A stretch of DNA of 64,000 nucleotides from Pontibacter diazotrophicus (GCF_003367245.1 NZ_QRGR01000005.1:62001-126000), one strand, 5' to 3'; positions 55,901 to 64,000 are shown, numbered from the stretch's first letter. The notes: a model not told the origin generated them from the sequence alone. Numbers and translations are program-made.

Positions 55901-56152
55901 AGGCTTAAAAACGTAACCTTGGGCTATAACCTGCCAACTTCATTGATTCAGAGACAGAATTTCATCAAGTCGGCCAGAGTAGGTTTCAGTGCTCAGAACG
56001 TGTTCACTATTACTAACTACACTGGATATGATCCTGAAGTTGGTTCACACGTGGGTGGTCTTGAAAACGCCAATTCTGCTGCCATAGGAGTAGATTATGG
56101 CCGCTATCCGTTAACACCGATTTACTCTGTTAACATGAGTATTGACTTTTAA
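52946..56152 (+). CDS. SusC/RagA-type TonB-dependent outer-membrane transporter
   Basis: A 1068-residue outer-membrane protein. The signal peptide ends near FSFAQ. Then come a carboxypeptidase-regulatory-like domain (PVSGRVVSSEDNSPLPGVS, about 45-125), the SusC-specific plug (QEVVVTGYGEIRKNDMTGA; ITVNIRGVNSINGSNEPLYVIDG-type segment; SMEILQGPSATAVYGSRGTNGV) and the beta-barrel to the C-terminal aromatic residue. With SusD it imports oligosaccharides released at the surface. The susD gene starts 18 bases downstream. Confidence 0.97.
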   Translation: MMKYIYFYRGFNHPASDSLKAWRLAPFMLAFLLLQSVFSFAQTTQPVSGRVVSSEDNSPLPGVSIGVRGTSAGAITDAEGQFQLQAADDAVLMVSYIGFAAQEVPVDGRSNITITMSPDERLLQEVVVTGYGEIRKNDMTGAQTTIGAEAIERTVNTTIEQAIQGRAAGVYVTQNTGAPGGGISVNIRGVNSINGSNEPLYVIDGVQIQGAASAAGTNPLSSLNPADIESMEILQGPSATAVYGSRGTNGVVLITTKRGKAGEIRVNYAYLYSLQTAPEQLQVMNLRQYAQMDNEYREIAGGEVREDFLDPALLGEGTNWQEELFRTAPMQKHQLSVSGGSEKTTYYLSGEYLDQEGIAIGSGFDRASIRLNLDNKAKEWLTINGNFNFAQTNEQLSTTQGNIISRAIQLPPHIPVRNIDGTYGGGTVTAGNTSEQFTPPNPIGLANITTNELTRRQFLGGLTFAVNIIEGLDFRTSVNGNFDFSNSNYFLPTYRFGYQQNPEAVLRNNNGLNTNWNWNQMLQYNKQFGKHSVNVMATHESQESTWRNLSGERRGFQTNDVIDLNAGDILTSVAGGGHGEWAMESYLGRVNYNFDDRYIIQAAFRADGSINFGPENRWGYFPSVSAAWRVSEEDFFNVGFVSDLRLRYEIGLTGNQGGSGAIFGTLSSGPTPWGTGFIPNRYPNPNFQWEETKTNNFGINLGLFENRVQLEADYYIKDTDNLILVATLPWYMGTSGVGAIAAPTVNIGSLQNKGWSFTLNTVNIDNTNFRWESNFNLSHFVTELTALSTESSILNRTTREWNTWTQRSVVGQAPWLFYGYIEEGLFQDLEDLQNSPRPADNNGEPLPIGENSIWVGDVKYRDVNGDGIITGEDQTFIGNPWPKYYAGFTNTFTYKGFDLSILITSTLGNDIFNYLKRENTNPNNMNLGRNLFIDAFDYARVALDEEGNPYLENPETNVARMSGGNNRNGNFERHTDKFVEDGSFVRLKNVTLGYNLPTSLIQRQNFIKSARVGFSAQNVFTITNYTGYDPEVGSHVGGLENANSAAIGVDYGRYPLTPIYSVNMSIDF

Positions 56153-56170
56153 TTTAACACAACAATCAAA

Positions 56171-57832
56171 ATGAAAAATAAATATTTATTTATAGGCGGG
56201 TTCCTGGCATTGTCTGTATTCTCAGGCTGTGAGAGCGAGTTTCTCGAAAGGCCCCCACAAGACACATTGGTGGATGCGAACTTTTTTCAAACAAATGAGC
56301 AGCTTTTAGCCGCTTCAGCGCCGCTGTATAGTGTAGTTTGGAAGGACTATGTGGATAAAGCCTACTGGGCACTGGGTGATATAAGAGCTGGAACGCTTTT
56401 CCGGGCCTGGGGTAACAGAGACCACGTACTATTCAACACCACAGAAGTTTCGAGTGAAAATGCTGAAGCCTACCGCGCTTTCTATATTGTGATAGGACAG
56501 GCTAATTCGCTTATCCAGAATGTGAACCGATATGCAGGAGCAGACACAAGTCCGGAAATAAGGAACCAGGTGATTGCCGAAGCAAGATTTATGCGGGCTA
56601 CTGCGTACGCTTTCCTTGTAATGAATTATGGTGCAGTTCCGATTATTGAAAACAACCTGGATCTGTTAAATAATGCGGAGGTAACCCGTAATACAGTAGA
56701 AACAGTTTGGGAGTTTATTACAAGAGACTACCTGTTTGCTGCTGAGAACTTACCAGCGACTCCTGGTCAGCCAGGAAGGATAACCCGATGGTCGGCCGAA
56801 GGAATGCTGGCCAGAACTTACCTGAATAGAGCCGGAGTAGGTGGAACAAGAAACCAGGAATACCTGGATTTGGCGAAGCAATACTCCGAAAGAGTAATCC
56901 AAAGCAATGCTTACAGCCTATTACCTGACTACGCTAATCTGTTCAGATACCCTTATGATAACAATGCGGAATCCATGTTTGAGCAGCAGTGGGTTTTCAC
57001 AACTGACTATGGGTATGCGAATACAATGGTTTCTCAGCTAACCTACAGCAATGATATTGCCAACGGTGATGGCTGGGGAGGTGACCTTAGCGCATCCTGG
57101 TGGATGCTGAGCCAGTATGATGGCCTGATGGAAGACGGTTTCACAAATGACAGACGCCTGAAAGCTACCTTCATGTTACCGGGTTTCCATTATCCGGAAA
57201 TATCCCAGACAGTTAGAGATGCTGATGGTACTGAAAGAATGCAGGAGTTGATTTTCCCGGCACCAGCACCAGACGGAGACGCGAGCTTTGCCAATGTGAA
57301 GAAATATGTAGTTGGAAAATCAGAAGACGTTGGTGGGCAGTCAATCACGCAGCGATACCCTAACAACACCTATATGTTAAGGTTCGCGGAGATGTTCCTG
57401 ATTTATGCAGAAGCATCCCTTGGCGCTGATGGATCTACTAATGATGCGCAGGCACTAGCGTATTTCAACACGATTCGCGCAAGAGCTGGAGTTCCTCCTC
57501 TTGATGGACCGATTACCTGGGACGATATTTATTCAGAGCGCGTGAAGGAGTTTGCAGTGGAGGGATTAGCTTGGTATGACTTAGTGCGCCTGCACTACTA
57601 CAACCCGCAGCACGCTTATGATATTGTCAATAGCCAGGACCGCGGTCTTTTTGTAGTTCATCCAAATCGCATGCCGAACCCGTCTTCCTGGGAGTTTGCC
57701 AAAACAGAGTGGTTTGAAGAAAGAACGGCTACCGCTAATTCAGGAAACTTCGAGCTTCCGATACCGGCAGCAGAAGCAAGCCAGGCACCAGGACTGAGAG
57801 CAGAGCCTATTCCTTATATTTTTGGTGGTTAG
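56171..57832 (+). CDS. SusD/RagB-family glycan-binding lipoprotein
   Basis: A 553-residue outer-membrane lipoprotein with lipobox FSGC and mature start at Cys22. The N-terminal ERPPQDTLVDANFFQTNEQ and the tetratricopeptide-like helices (EARFMRATAYAFLVMNYG) are typical, and the C-terminal RLHYYNPQHAYDI region with the final IPAAEASQAPGL are usual for SusD. It caps the SusC barrel and binds the oligosaccharide. It follows susC with an 18-base gap, and the next lipoprotein gene begins 33 bases later. Confidence 0.96.
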   Translation: MKNKYLFIGGFLALSVFSGCESEFLERPPQDTLVDANFFQTNEQLLAASAPLYSVVWKDYVDKAYWALGDIRAGTLFRAWGNRDHVLFNTTEVSSENAEAYRAFYIVIGQANSLIQNVNRYAGADTSPEIRNQVIAEARFMRATAYAFLVMNYGAVPIIENNLDLLNNAEVTRNTVETVWEFITRDYLFAAENLPATPGQPGRITRWSAEGMLARTYLNRAGVGGTRNQEYLDLAKQYSERVIQSNAYSLLPDYANLFRYPYDNNAESMFEQQWVFTTDYGYANTMVSQLTYSNDIANGDGWGGDLSASWWMLSQYDGLMEDGFTNDRRLKATFMLPGFHYPEISQTVRDADGTERMQELIFPAPAPDGDASFANVKKYVVGKSEDVGGQSITQRYPNNTYMLRFAEMFLIYAEASLGADGSTNDAQALAYFNTIRARAGVPPLDGPITWDDIYSERVKEFAVEGLAWYDLVRLHYYNPQHAYDIVNSQDRGLFVVHPNRMPNPSSWEFAKTEWFEERTATANSGNFELPIPAAEASQAPGLRAEPIPYIFGG

Positions 57833-57865
57833 TATCAACATCATTCATTGTAGAAAAAGATATTT

Positions 57866-59026
57866 ATGAAATTTAATTTGAAATCGTTGTTATTCCTCTT
57901 CTTCGCGTTTGCGACGGCAGGAATGTTTACAAGCTGTTCGGATGATGATGACAATCTCCCGAGCGGCGGTACACCTAGGGTGGATTACATCAGGGTTACC
58001 AGACCTGAAGCATCAGACTCCCTAATTGCAATGGCAGGCCAGGGAGCTATGATTGCCATTGTTGGTCAGAATTTAGGAGATGCGCGTGAGATTTGGTTTA
58101 ATGATCAACCCGGTGCCTTATCACCTACCTTCGTTACCAATAACTCTATCATCACCAGAGTTCCTACAGAAATACCGCTGGAGATCAATAACCAGATGAA
58201 ACTGGTTTTCGCGAATGGTGATTCTTTGCTACATGATTTTGTAGTAGATATCAGCGAACCAATGCTTTCCGGTATGCTGAGTGAGTATGTGAACACAGGC
58301 GATGTAGCCGTGATTGTTGGTAACTACTTCTACGAACCCGTTACTGTGACTTTCACAGGAGGCGTAGAAGGCGAAGTGATCTCTGTAGATGATGATGTGA
58401 TTGAAGTAAGAGTACCGGAAGGCGCTGAGCCAGGACCGATTACTGTGGCAACCAATTTCGGTGAGACAGAGTCTGAATTCTGGTTCCGTGATAACAGAAA
58501 CATCATTGCAAGCTTTGATGAAACAACGGAAGGCTTATGGCACGGACCGGATTATATTAAAGCAGATGATCCTGTTATCCCTAACATCAGCGGTAACTTT
58601 ATCCGAGTTAATCGCCAGTTAGGAGCATGGGCCTGGTTCGAAATGTACGTGGGTGGTGCAGACTCCGATATAGCTTTAGAAACAAGAAATATTCCGCAGG
58701 CAGCTTTTGCAAACCCTTCGGACTATGTCATTAAAATGGAAATCAACACATTAGCTCCTTTAACAGGTGCAAACATCAGAATGTACATGGGCCAGGACGT
58801 AGGGGGCGAGCGAGGTGAAACCTATTATAACTGGACACCTAACATAGACACAAATGGAGAATGGGAAACTATCACTATTCCATGGGAAGAATTCTATGCT
58901 GATAATGCTGAGTTTGCATACAACCCGAACGGGTATGGCGTGTCTTTCCACTTTAGTGGTCCGCTTGCAGTGGAAGCGAATTTTGCGATAGATAATATGC
59001 GGGTAGTACCTAAAGCGAATAATTAA
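57866..59026 (+). CDS. Surface glycan-binding lipoprotein with IPT/TIG domains (SGBP-B-like)
   Basis: A 386-residue lipoprotein. The lipobox TSC is followed by SDDDD, an acidic surface-export signal. Two IPT/TIG-like Ig domains (about 35-200) precede a C-terminal carbohydrate-binding domain (about 205-386: NIIASFDETTEGLWHGPDYI; WAWFEMYVGG; VSFHFSGPL), matching the xyloglucan-binding SGBP-B architecture. It would hold the polysaccharide at the cell surface for the enzymes and SusCD. The ligand could equally be a mannan. Confidence 0.85.
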   Translation: MKFNLKSLLFLFFAFATAGMFTSCSDDDDNLPSGGTPRVDYIRVTRPEASDSLIAMAGQGAMIAIVGQNLGDAREIWFNDQPGALSPTFVTNNSIITRVPTEIPLEINNQMKLVFANGDSLLHDFVVDISEPMLSGMLSEYVNTGDVAVIVGNYFYEPVTVTFTGGVEGEVISVDDDVIEVRVPEGAEPGPITVATNFGETESEFWFRDNRNIIASFDETTEGLWHGPDYIKADDPVIPNISGNFIRVNRQLGAWAWFEMYVGGADSDIALETRNIPQAAFANPSDYVIKMEINTLAPLTGANIRMYMGQDVGGERGETYYNWTPNIDTNGEWETITIPWEEFYADNAEFAYNPNGYGVSFHFSGPLAVEANFAIDNMRVVPKANN

Positions 59027-59050
59027 TTCTTATAAAATATATATATATGT

Positions 59051-61123
59051 ATGAAGAATTTTTATAATACAAGGCTACTCTTGCTTATCTGCCTGGTGCT
59101 GTCGATTGGGTTTATAACCTCATGCGATGACGATGATGATGTTGATCCAACATCAGGGCAGGTGCAGTTGCTAAGCTTTGGCCCTACCGGTGTGCAACAT
59201 GGAGACGAGATTCGGTTTTTTGGTCGAAATCTGAACCGTGTAGAGGCTATTGAAATGGCTGGCGCTACCGTTACAAGAGCGGATTTTATTGAGCAGACAA
59301 CAGAACTCATCAGGCTCATGGTGCCTGATGAGGCCATGGAAGGATTAGTTACGCTTAGACTTGATAATGGCGAAGAGGTTGTTTCCAAAACGATCTTGAG
59401 TTTCAATGTTCCAATCACCATCACTTCTGTTACCGAAGAAGCAAGACCTGGTGCTAACATCACCATAACCGGTACTAGGCTTGATTGGGTGGAAGGTGTC
59501 GTGTTTGACAGAGACACAGTAGACGAGTTTGTCAGCCAGACAGCCTCTGAACTGGTACTACAGGTTCCAATGACTGCAAGCACCGGAACACTGTTCCTTC
59601 TAGGTGGCGGAACAGAGCCAATGTCTATTGAAACGGAGAACGAACTGGTAGTAACATTGCCTCAGGTAACGGCTTTACCTACAACGCCTTTCAATACCGG
59701 TTCAAACCTGACCATTACAGGTACTAATCTGGATCTTGTAAAAGCAATCATGTTTACAGGCGTAGGCGAAGCCGTAGTAACTGAATTTGTAAGCCAAACG
59801 CCTACTCAGATTGTCGCGCAGATACCAGCCAATGCGGCTACGGGTCCTCTTACGCTAGTGGCATTATCTGACGTGGAGGTAGAAACGACACAAGAGATAA
59901 CCGTTGTTTTACCTGCGGTAACAGCATTGTCTCCTAGTGCTGTCCGACATGGACAGAACCTGACTATCACGGGTACAAACCTTAACCTCGTAGAGGAGAT
60001 CCAATTTACAGGAGTAGGTGAAGCCAATGTAAGTGAATTTGTAAGTCAGTCTGCCACACAAATCGTGGTAGAAGTGCCCGGTAATGCATCAACCGGTACA
60101 TTAACGATGGTGACAAGTTCAGGTGTAGAGGTTGAAACCACGCAAGAGGTGAATATTTCTCTACCGACTATCACTTCGCTATCACCAAGCCAGATAGATC
60201 CGGGGCAGAACTTGACCATCAACGGAACAAACCTTGATCTTGTTGAGATGATCGAGTTCCAGGGCGGTGCTGAGGTAACTTCGTTTGTTAGCCAGTCAGC
60301 AACGCGCATTGTTGTACAGGTTCCGATGGATGCCCAAAGAGGAGCTTTGACATTGACCACTAACACAGACTACGTGGTAGAAACAGAAGCTGAGGTTAAT
60401 ATCATACTACCTGCTATAACAAGCTTATCGCCTGAACCAGTAGCTCACGGCAGCTATCTTACTATCACAGGTACTGAACTGAACCAGGTAGAGACCGTTG
60501 TATTCGATGGAGGTGTAGAAGTTTCTGATTTTGTAGCGCAGAATGACAACCAGATTGTGCTCACAGTTCCTGCTGGTGCTCAGGCAGGCGAGTTGATCTT
60601 CATCACGCATTCTGGCTTCGAAGTATCTACTGGAGTAGAGGCACAAGTTGGTGGCCCAGGTCCTGACATTGACTACTACATATATGATAATGCCCTGCGT
60701 ACAAACCCTGCTACTGGTGATGCAGAATGGCAACAGTGGGGTGGTTGGGAAACTGAATCCCAGGATCTTGCTAATACAGAACACCCAAACAGAGGCCCTA
60801 GAGCTATCAAAGTAGTGTATAGCGGTGAATATGGTGCTCTTCAGTTGCATCCGATAGATGCCGATGTGTTAGAAGGCTATTCAACTTTAGTACTTTATGT
60901 ACGTGGGTCAGTTAACAGCACACTTGCTGTTCAGGTTAAAAATGGTGATGGTGACAATTCTGAAGATGTTCCTTTTGATGTTACAGCTGGAGAGTACACG
61001 CTGGTTGAGATACCTCTCAGTTCTTTAGGTGACCTTTCCAGCGGAATAACAGAATTCATGATCAAAAACTACGGAACACTACCAAATACTGTCTATATCG
61101 ATGATATTGGATTACGTGAGTAA
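59051..61123 (+). CDS. Large surface lipoprotein with six tandem IPT/TIG modules and a C-terminal glycan-binding domain
   Basis: A 690-residue lipoprotein (lipobox TSC, then DDDDD). Six IPT/TIG modules of about 83-85 residues follow (roughly 36-118, 119-202, 203-286, 287-370, 371-452, 453-533). Each has a version of GxNLTITGTNLxxVExIxF, EFVSQSxTQIV and VETxxEVxxxLP; modules 3 and 4 are the most alike. The C-terminal 150 residues (DYYIYDNALRTNPA ... VYIDDIGLRE) look like a carbohydrate-binding beta-sandwich. The array probably acts as an extended stalk that lifts the binding domain from the membrane. A terminator follows. Confidence 0.83.
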   Translation: MKNFYNTRLLLLICLVLSIGFITSCDDDDDVDPTSGQVQLLSFGPTGVQHGDEIRFFGRNLNRVEAIEMAGATVTRADFIEQTTELIRLMVPDEAMEGLVTLRLDNGEEVVSKTILSFNVPITITSVTEEARPGANITITGTRLDWVEGVVFDRDTVDEFVSQTASELVLQVPMTASTGTLFLLGGGTEPMSIETENELVVTLPQVTALPTTPFNTGSNLTITGTNLDLVKAIMFTGVGEAVVTEFVSQTPTQIVAQIPANAATGPLTLVALSDVEVETTQEITVVLPAVTALSPSAVRHGQNLTITGTNLNLVEEIQFTGVGEANVSEFVSQSATQIVVEVPGNASTGTLTMVTSSGVEVETTQEVNISLPTITSLSPSQIDPGQNLTINGTNLDLVEMIEFQGGAEVTSFVSQSATRIVVQVPMDAQRGALTLTTNTDYVVETEAEVNIILPAITSLSPEPVAHGSYLTITGTELNQVETVVFDGGVEVSDFVAQNDNQIVLTVPAGAQAGELIFITHSGFEVSTGVEAQVGGPGPDIDYYIYDNALRTNPATGDAEWQQWGGWETESQDLANTEHPNRGPRAIKVVYSGEYGALQLHPIDADVLEGYSTLVLYVRGSVNSTLAVQVKNGDGDNSEDVPFDVTAGEYTLVEIPLSSLGDLSSGITEFMIKNYGTLPNTVYIDDIGLRE

Positions 61124-61136
61124 GACTTCGGTTACT

Positions 61137-61175
61137 AAAAAAAGGAAGAGCAGCAATGCTCTTCCTTTTTTTTTT
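61137..61175 (+). terminator. Strong intrinsic terminator after the susCD operon
   Basis: A perfect 16-bp stem (61137-61152 with 61157-61172), a 4-nt loop and a run of T residues to 61175. It ends the susC-susD-SGBP-TIG transcript 14 bases after the last stop. Confidence 0.93.
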
Positions 61176-61374
61176 ACCATCATTGATTCGCAAAAGAATC
61201 TTCCATAATATAATACCCATATCGATTGGTTTATGCGCAGTACATTTTGCCTGACTGCAGATTCCCCTCCTGGGGGTAGGGGCCCTCTTGGAGGGGCAGG
61301 AGTGGGTTCTGCAGAACAGCTTCGTGCGCAGTATTCTGGTGATAATGGTATAAGTTGATTTGGTCAATGAAATG

Positions 61375-61444
61375 ATATTAACGCATCAGTAAGCATGGCA
61401 AACAAATATATACCTTTGTTAAGTTATTTTAATGATAAACTTTG
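61375..61444 (+). promoter_or_regulatory. Candidate HTCS-activated promoter, degenerate copy 3 (upstream of GH26)
   Basis: ATATTAACG (61375-61383), 25 bases, TATACC (61409-61414), 22 bases, then AAACTTTG (61437-61444). The distances between the left block, TATACC and the -7-like box are the same as in copies 1 and 2, though the sequence is less conserved. Its AAAC core is shifted by one base. A separate TACCTTTG (61411-61418) fits the -7 consensus by itself. The GH26 gene starts 45 bases later. Confidence 0.5.
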
Positions 61445-61488
61445 GATAAGAGAGAAGCTCGCTTATTAAATATATTTTTAAAATGTGA

Positions 61489-63165
61489 ATGGTGCGAATG
61501 GATAAAACCTTTACTATACTTTTGGGCTTGCTTGTCGCGAGCCTGTTCACTTCCAAAGTGTTAGCCCAGAAATATGAAGCCGAAAACGCGACACTTGCCG
61601 GAGGAGCATCGAAAATAGCATGTGCAGGCTGCTCTGGAGGTAGTGCCGTGGCGCAGGGAGAGGGTAACCTTACTTTCACGGTGACCATTCCAACAGAAGG
61701 TTTCTACAATATCTATATCAAAGCGGCTGCTCCATCAGGCGATAAAATAAACAAGCTTGAAATAGGAGGGAACACCTTAGACTTTTCGCTGAAACAAAAC
61801 AACCAGTATACCACCCATAAGCTAGTCAGCGCCCAGAAACAGGCTGCCGGCCAGCACCAGGTGAAAATTTCCAAATCCTGGGGTTGGATTGACATTGACT
61901 ACATCGAGTTTGAAAGCGTGGACGGAACAGACAGGTTTGATTTGAACCAGACCCTCGTTACTCCAAATCCCACCAAAGAGGCAACAGCCCTATATAATTT
62001 TCTGCTGGACAATTACGGAGACAAGATCATCTCCGGAGTGATGACCTTAAATAGTTTTGATGAGTCAGAATGGCTAAAGGAAAACACCGGAAAAGAACCC
62101 GCCTTGCTTGGAATCGACTTCATGCACAGTGGCCGGGACTATGATTGGTACGATGATGAAACTCCTATTAATGACGCTAAAACCTGGTACAGCAGAAACG
62201 GCATACCCGCCTTAATGTGGCACTGGCGTGATCCTTCCCGTACCACTGAAGAATTCTATACCAGAACTAACACTAAGCCAGAAGGTACTACATTTGATAT
62301 TTCCAGAATCTCTGACCCGACCTCAGCAGAATATACTGCCATGCTGGCTGACATTGATTATGTAGCAGGCATGCTGAAAGAACTGCAGGACCAGAATGTA
62401 CCCGTAATATGGAGGCCTTTGCATGAAGCGGCAGGTGGCTGGTTCTGGTGGGGAGCCAAAGGTCCTGCGCCATTAAAAGCGCTGTGGCACCTGATGTATG
62501 ACCGCATAGTAAACCACCACGGCTTGCGCAACCTGATTTGGGTATGGACAAGGGAGCCCGACGATGATGCCTGGTACCCTGGTGACGAGTATGTGGATAT
62601 AGTAGGGCGTGACATTTACAAAGACGGAGATCATGGCTCTCAGACGCTGGAGTTTAGCGACATGAACAGCCGGTACGGCGGCAAAAAAATGCTGACTCTG
62701 AGCGAGGTAGGCTCTTTCCCGGATGTTGACAATCTTGTAAGCGACGGAGCCGCCTGGTCCTGGTATATGCCCTGGTATGGTGGGTACACCCGCGATAGCA
62801 AGTATAATTCTCTTGCCCTGTGGAGAAAGATGTTTGCGCATGAGTATGTGATTACGCTCGACGAAATGCCGCAGCTAAGCACATACGAAAGGCAAGACCC
62901 GGTAACTGAACCAACAGGCTTGTGGAACAGCCAAAAAGAGAAACCGGCTTTTGTGGCTTATCCAACCATGGTGGTGAGAGATTTAGTCATCAGCAGCGAG
63001 AGGAGAATGAAAACTGTTACTGTTTATAATGCGCAGGGAAAGTTGGTGAAGAAACAAAACATAGGCGGAACAACTGCTACCGTATCTTTCACGGACCTCG
63101 CTCCGGGATTATACCTAGTGAAAACAAATTTGAATGGAGCAGCAGTGAGAATTATAAAGAAATAG
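61489..63165 (+). CDS. GH26 beta-mannanase with N-terminal CBM and T9SS sorting domain
   Basis: A 558-residue secreted enzyme that cleaves beta-1,4-mannan or glucomannan. It has a signal peptide (ending VLAQ), a CBM35/CBM6-like module (about 28-145: YEAENATLAGGA ... GWIDIDYIEFE), then the GH26 barrel (about 160-475) with acid/base Glu313 in RPLHEAAGGWFWW and nucleophile Glu406 in LTLSEVGSF. The last 65 residues end in TVTVYNAQGKLVKKQNI and GLYLVKTN, a type IX secretion sorting domain. It has its own candidate HTCS promoter. Confidence 0.93.
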   Translation: MVRMDKTFTILLGLLVASLFTSKVLAQKYEAENATLAGGASKIACAGCSGGSAVAQGEGNLTFTVTIPTEGFYNIYIKAAAPSGDKINKLEIGGNTLDFSLKQNNQYTTHKLVSAQKQAAGQHQVKISKSWGWIDIDYIEFESVDGTDRFDLNQTLVTPNPTKEATALYNFLLDNYGDKIISGVMTLNSFDESEWLKENTGKEPALLGIDFMHSGRDYDWYDDETPINDAKTWYSRNGIPALMWHWRDPSRTTEEFYTRTNTKPEGTTFDISRISDPTSAEYTAMLADIDYVAGMLKELQDQNVPVIWRPLHEAAGGWFWWGAKGPAPLKALWHLMYDRIVNHHGLRNLIWVWTREPDDDAWYPGDEYVDIVGRDIYKDGDHGSQTLEFSDMNSRYGGKKMLTLSEVGSFPDVDNLVSDGAAWSWYMPWYGGYTRDSKYNSLALWRKMFAHEYVITLDEMPQLSTYERQDPVTEPTGLWNSQKEKPAFVAYPTMVVRDLVISSERRMKTVTVYNAQGKLVKKQNIGGTTATVSFTDLAPGLYLVKTNLNGAAVRIIKK

Positions 63166-63241
63166 CCGCTGCTAATAATCTGCAGAAGGCGCAGCTATCA
63201 ACTCTTTTCAACAGCATAATAATTGTGTTAAAAAAGCAGCA

Positions 63242-63280
63242 CCCTCTCCAGTGCCACCTCGCTTTCGGAGGGGGCTTTTT
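63242..63280 (+). terminator. Terminator-like hairpin after GH26 gene
   Basis: An 8-bp G/C-rich stem (63242-63249 with 63267-63274, one G-T pair) and 17-nt loop followed by five T residues. It lies about 75 bases after the GH26 stop. The match is imperfect, so strength is uncertain. Confidence 0.5.
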
Positions 63281-63319
63281 AATACAGCCCGAACTGTATA
63301 TGTCTCTAATTTCCTAACA

Positions 63320-64000
63320 ATGCTTAATATGAAGAAACGCTACTTCCTTACTTTACTTTTATCTTTTGTTTGTATCATAATGCAACAGCATGCCTGGGCG
63401 CAGGCCTTAGGGGAATATACTTGGAAGAATGTGCAGATACAGGGAGGAGGTTTTGTAACGGGTATCATATACAACCCATCAGAAAGAAATTTAGTGTATG
63501 CGCGAACGGATGTAGGAGGTGCTTACCGGTGGAGCGAAACAAACAAAAACTGGATACCACTCACAGACCATCTGGGGCGGGACGAAGAAAACTACACGGG
63601 TATTCTTAGTTTAGCAACTGACCCTTCAGACCCTAATAACGTCTACCTTGCCACCGGGCTATATACCCAGTCGTGGGCGGGTGCGGGAGCAATACTAGCC
63701 TCAGCCGATAAGGGAAATACCTGGACAAAGACAGAACTGCCTATCAAGTTAGGCGGCAACGAAGATGGCCGGTCAGCAGGAGAACGGCTGATGGTAGACC
63801 CGAACCTTGGCAGTGTGCTTTACCTGGGGTCCAGCACCGATGGCCTCTGGAAAAGCACCGACAGCGGAGGAAACTGGAGCAAAGTGAACAGCTTTCCGGT
63901 AGAAAGCTCTCCCATAGCATCAGGTGGGATTTCATTTGTACTGTTTGATGAAGCCAGCGGAACAACAGGAGAGCTTACGCCTACTATCTATGTAGGCGTG
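63320..64000 (+). CDS. GH74-family glycoside hydrolase, 5' part (runs off the window)
   Basis: An open frame from ATG 63320 (alternative in-frame ATG at 63329) to the window edge, 227 codons. A signal peptide ends near HAWAQ. Then GGGFVTGIIYNPSERNLVYARTDVGGAYRW and the later repeats ILASADKGNTWTK and GLWKSTDSGGNWSK are the tandem Asp-box-like propeller motifs of GH74 xyloglucanases. The rest lies outside the window. It follows GH26 and would extend the locus to xyloglucan or a related beta-1,4-glucan. The catalytic Asp residues cannot be checked fully. Confidence 0.85.
   Translation, partial: MLNMKKRYFLTLLLSFVCIIMQQHAWAQALGEYTWKNVQIQGGGFVTGIIYNPSERNLVYARTDVGGAYRWSETNKNWIPLTDHLGRDEENYTGILSLATDPSDPNNVYLATGLYTQSWAGAGAILASADKGNTWTKTELPIKLGGNEDGRSAGERLMVDPNLGSVLYLGSSTDGLWKSTDSGGNWSKVNSFPVESSPIASGGISFVLFDEASGTTGELTPTIYVGV

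Noticed and set aside
59051-61123. Considered the repeats as a CRISPR-like or satellite array
   Set aside because: The units are about 250 bases, in frame, and encode TIG modules; there are no short identical repeats with unique spacers.

Overview
The window reads as a chromosomal segment of an aerobic Bacteroidota bacterium, most likely a Cytophagales/Hymenobacteraceae-type (Pontibacter-like) organism. The evidence is a SusC/SusD pair, a hybrid two-component regulator with propeller repeats, lipoproteins with acidic residues after the lipobox Cys, a C-terminal type IX secretion sorting domain, and promoter boxes resembling the Bacteroidota -7 element TAnnTTTG. The genus is inference. No rRNA, tRNA or CRISPR was seen.

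Region 1 (1-39.4 kb) is a large surface-polysaccharide locus, almost all on the + strand and with many overlapping stop/start pairs. It opens with sulfate activation (cysN), a sulfotransferase, a deacetylase and a glycosyltransferase. From 4.4 to 12.6 kb lies a nonulosonic acid (legionaminic/sialic type) pathway: SDR enzyme, LegC-type aminotransferase, NeuD-type acetyltransferase, NeuB-type synthase, NeuC-type hydrolysing epimerase, formyltransferase, PIG-L deacetylase, PtmE-like CBS-nucleotidyltransferase and NeuA-type CMP-transferase. An MsbA/PglK-type ABC exporter follows. From 15.2 to 19.2 kb there is a scarred patch: a transposase remnant with a perfect 23-bp palindrome, then a minus-strand AT-rich island (F420-type reductase, two broken genes, one intact pyruvyltransferase). 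From 19.5 to 34.6 kb come glycosyltransferases, AsnB, a candidate polymerase, a PglC-type phosphoglycosyl transferase and a sugar-modifying cassette (ATP-grasp, SDR, phosphoesterase, DegT aminotransferase), ended by a bidirectional terminator. Convergent to this is a gene resembling CMP-Neu5Ac hydroxylase (CMAH) with its domains in permuted order, preceded by a decayed acetyltransferase. A WbpM/PglF-type 4,6-dehydratase closes the locus.

Region 2 (39.7-41.3 kb) has an HD-domain protein fused to a Pycsar-effector-like membrane domain, and a sensor-kinase fragment.

Region 3 (41.4-64 kb) is a polysaccharide-utilisation locus for a hemicellulose, probably beta-mannan/glucomannan and perhaps xyloglucan. 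It has an HTCS regulator, an operon of 3-keto-glycoside hydrolase (DUF1080) and PQQ/cytochrome dehydrogenase genes, an SGNH esterase, SusC, SusD, two IPT/TIG surface lipoproteins (one with six tandem TIG modules), a GH26 mannanase with a T9SS signal, and the start of a GH74-family gene cut by the window edge.

The most notable unannotated signal is a bipartite element, ATGTTAACA-N16-GAAACATTTTATACCCC. It occurs before the DUF1080 operon and before susC with identical spacing to a -7-like box, and a degenerate third copy with the same overall spacing lies before GH26. I infer it is the HTCS operator.
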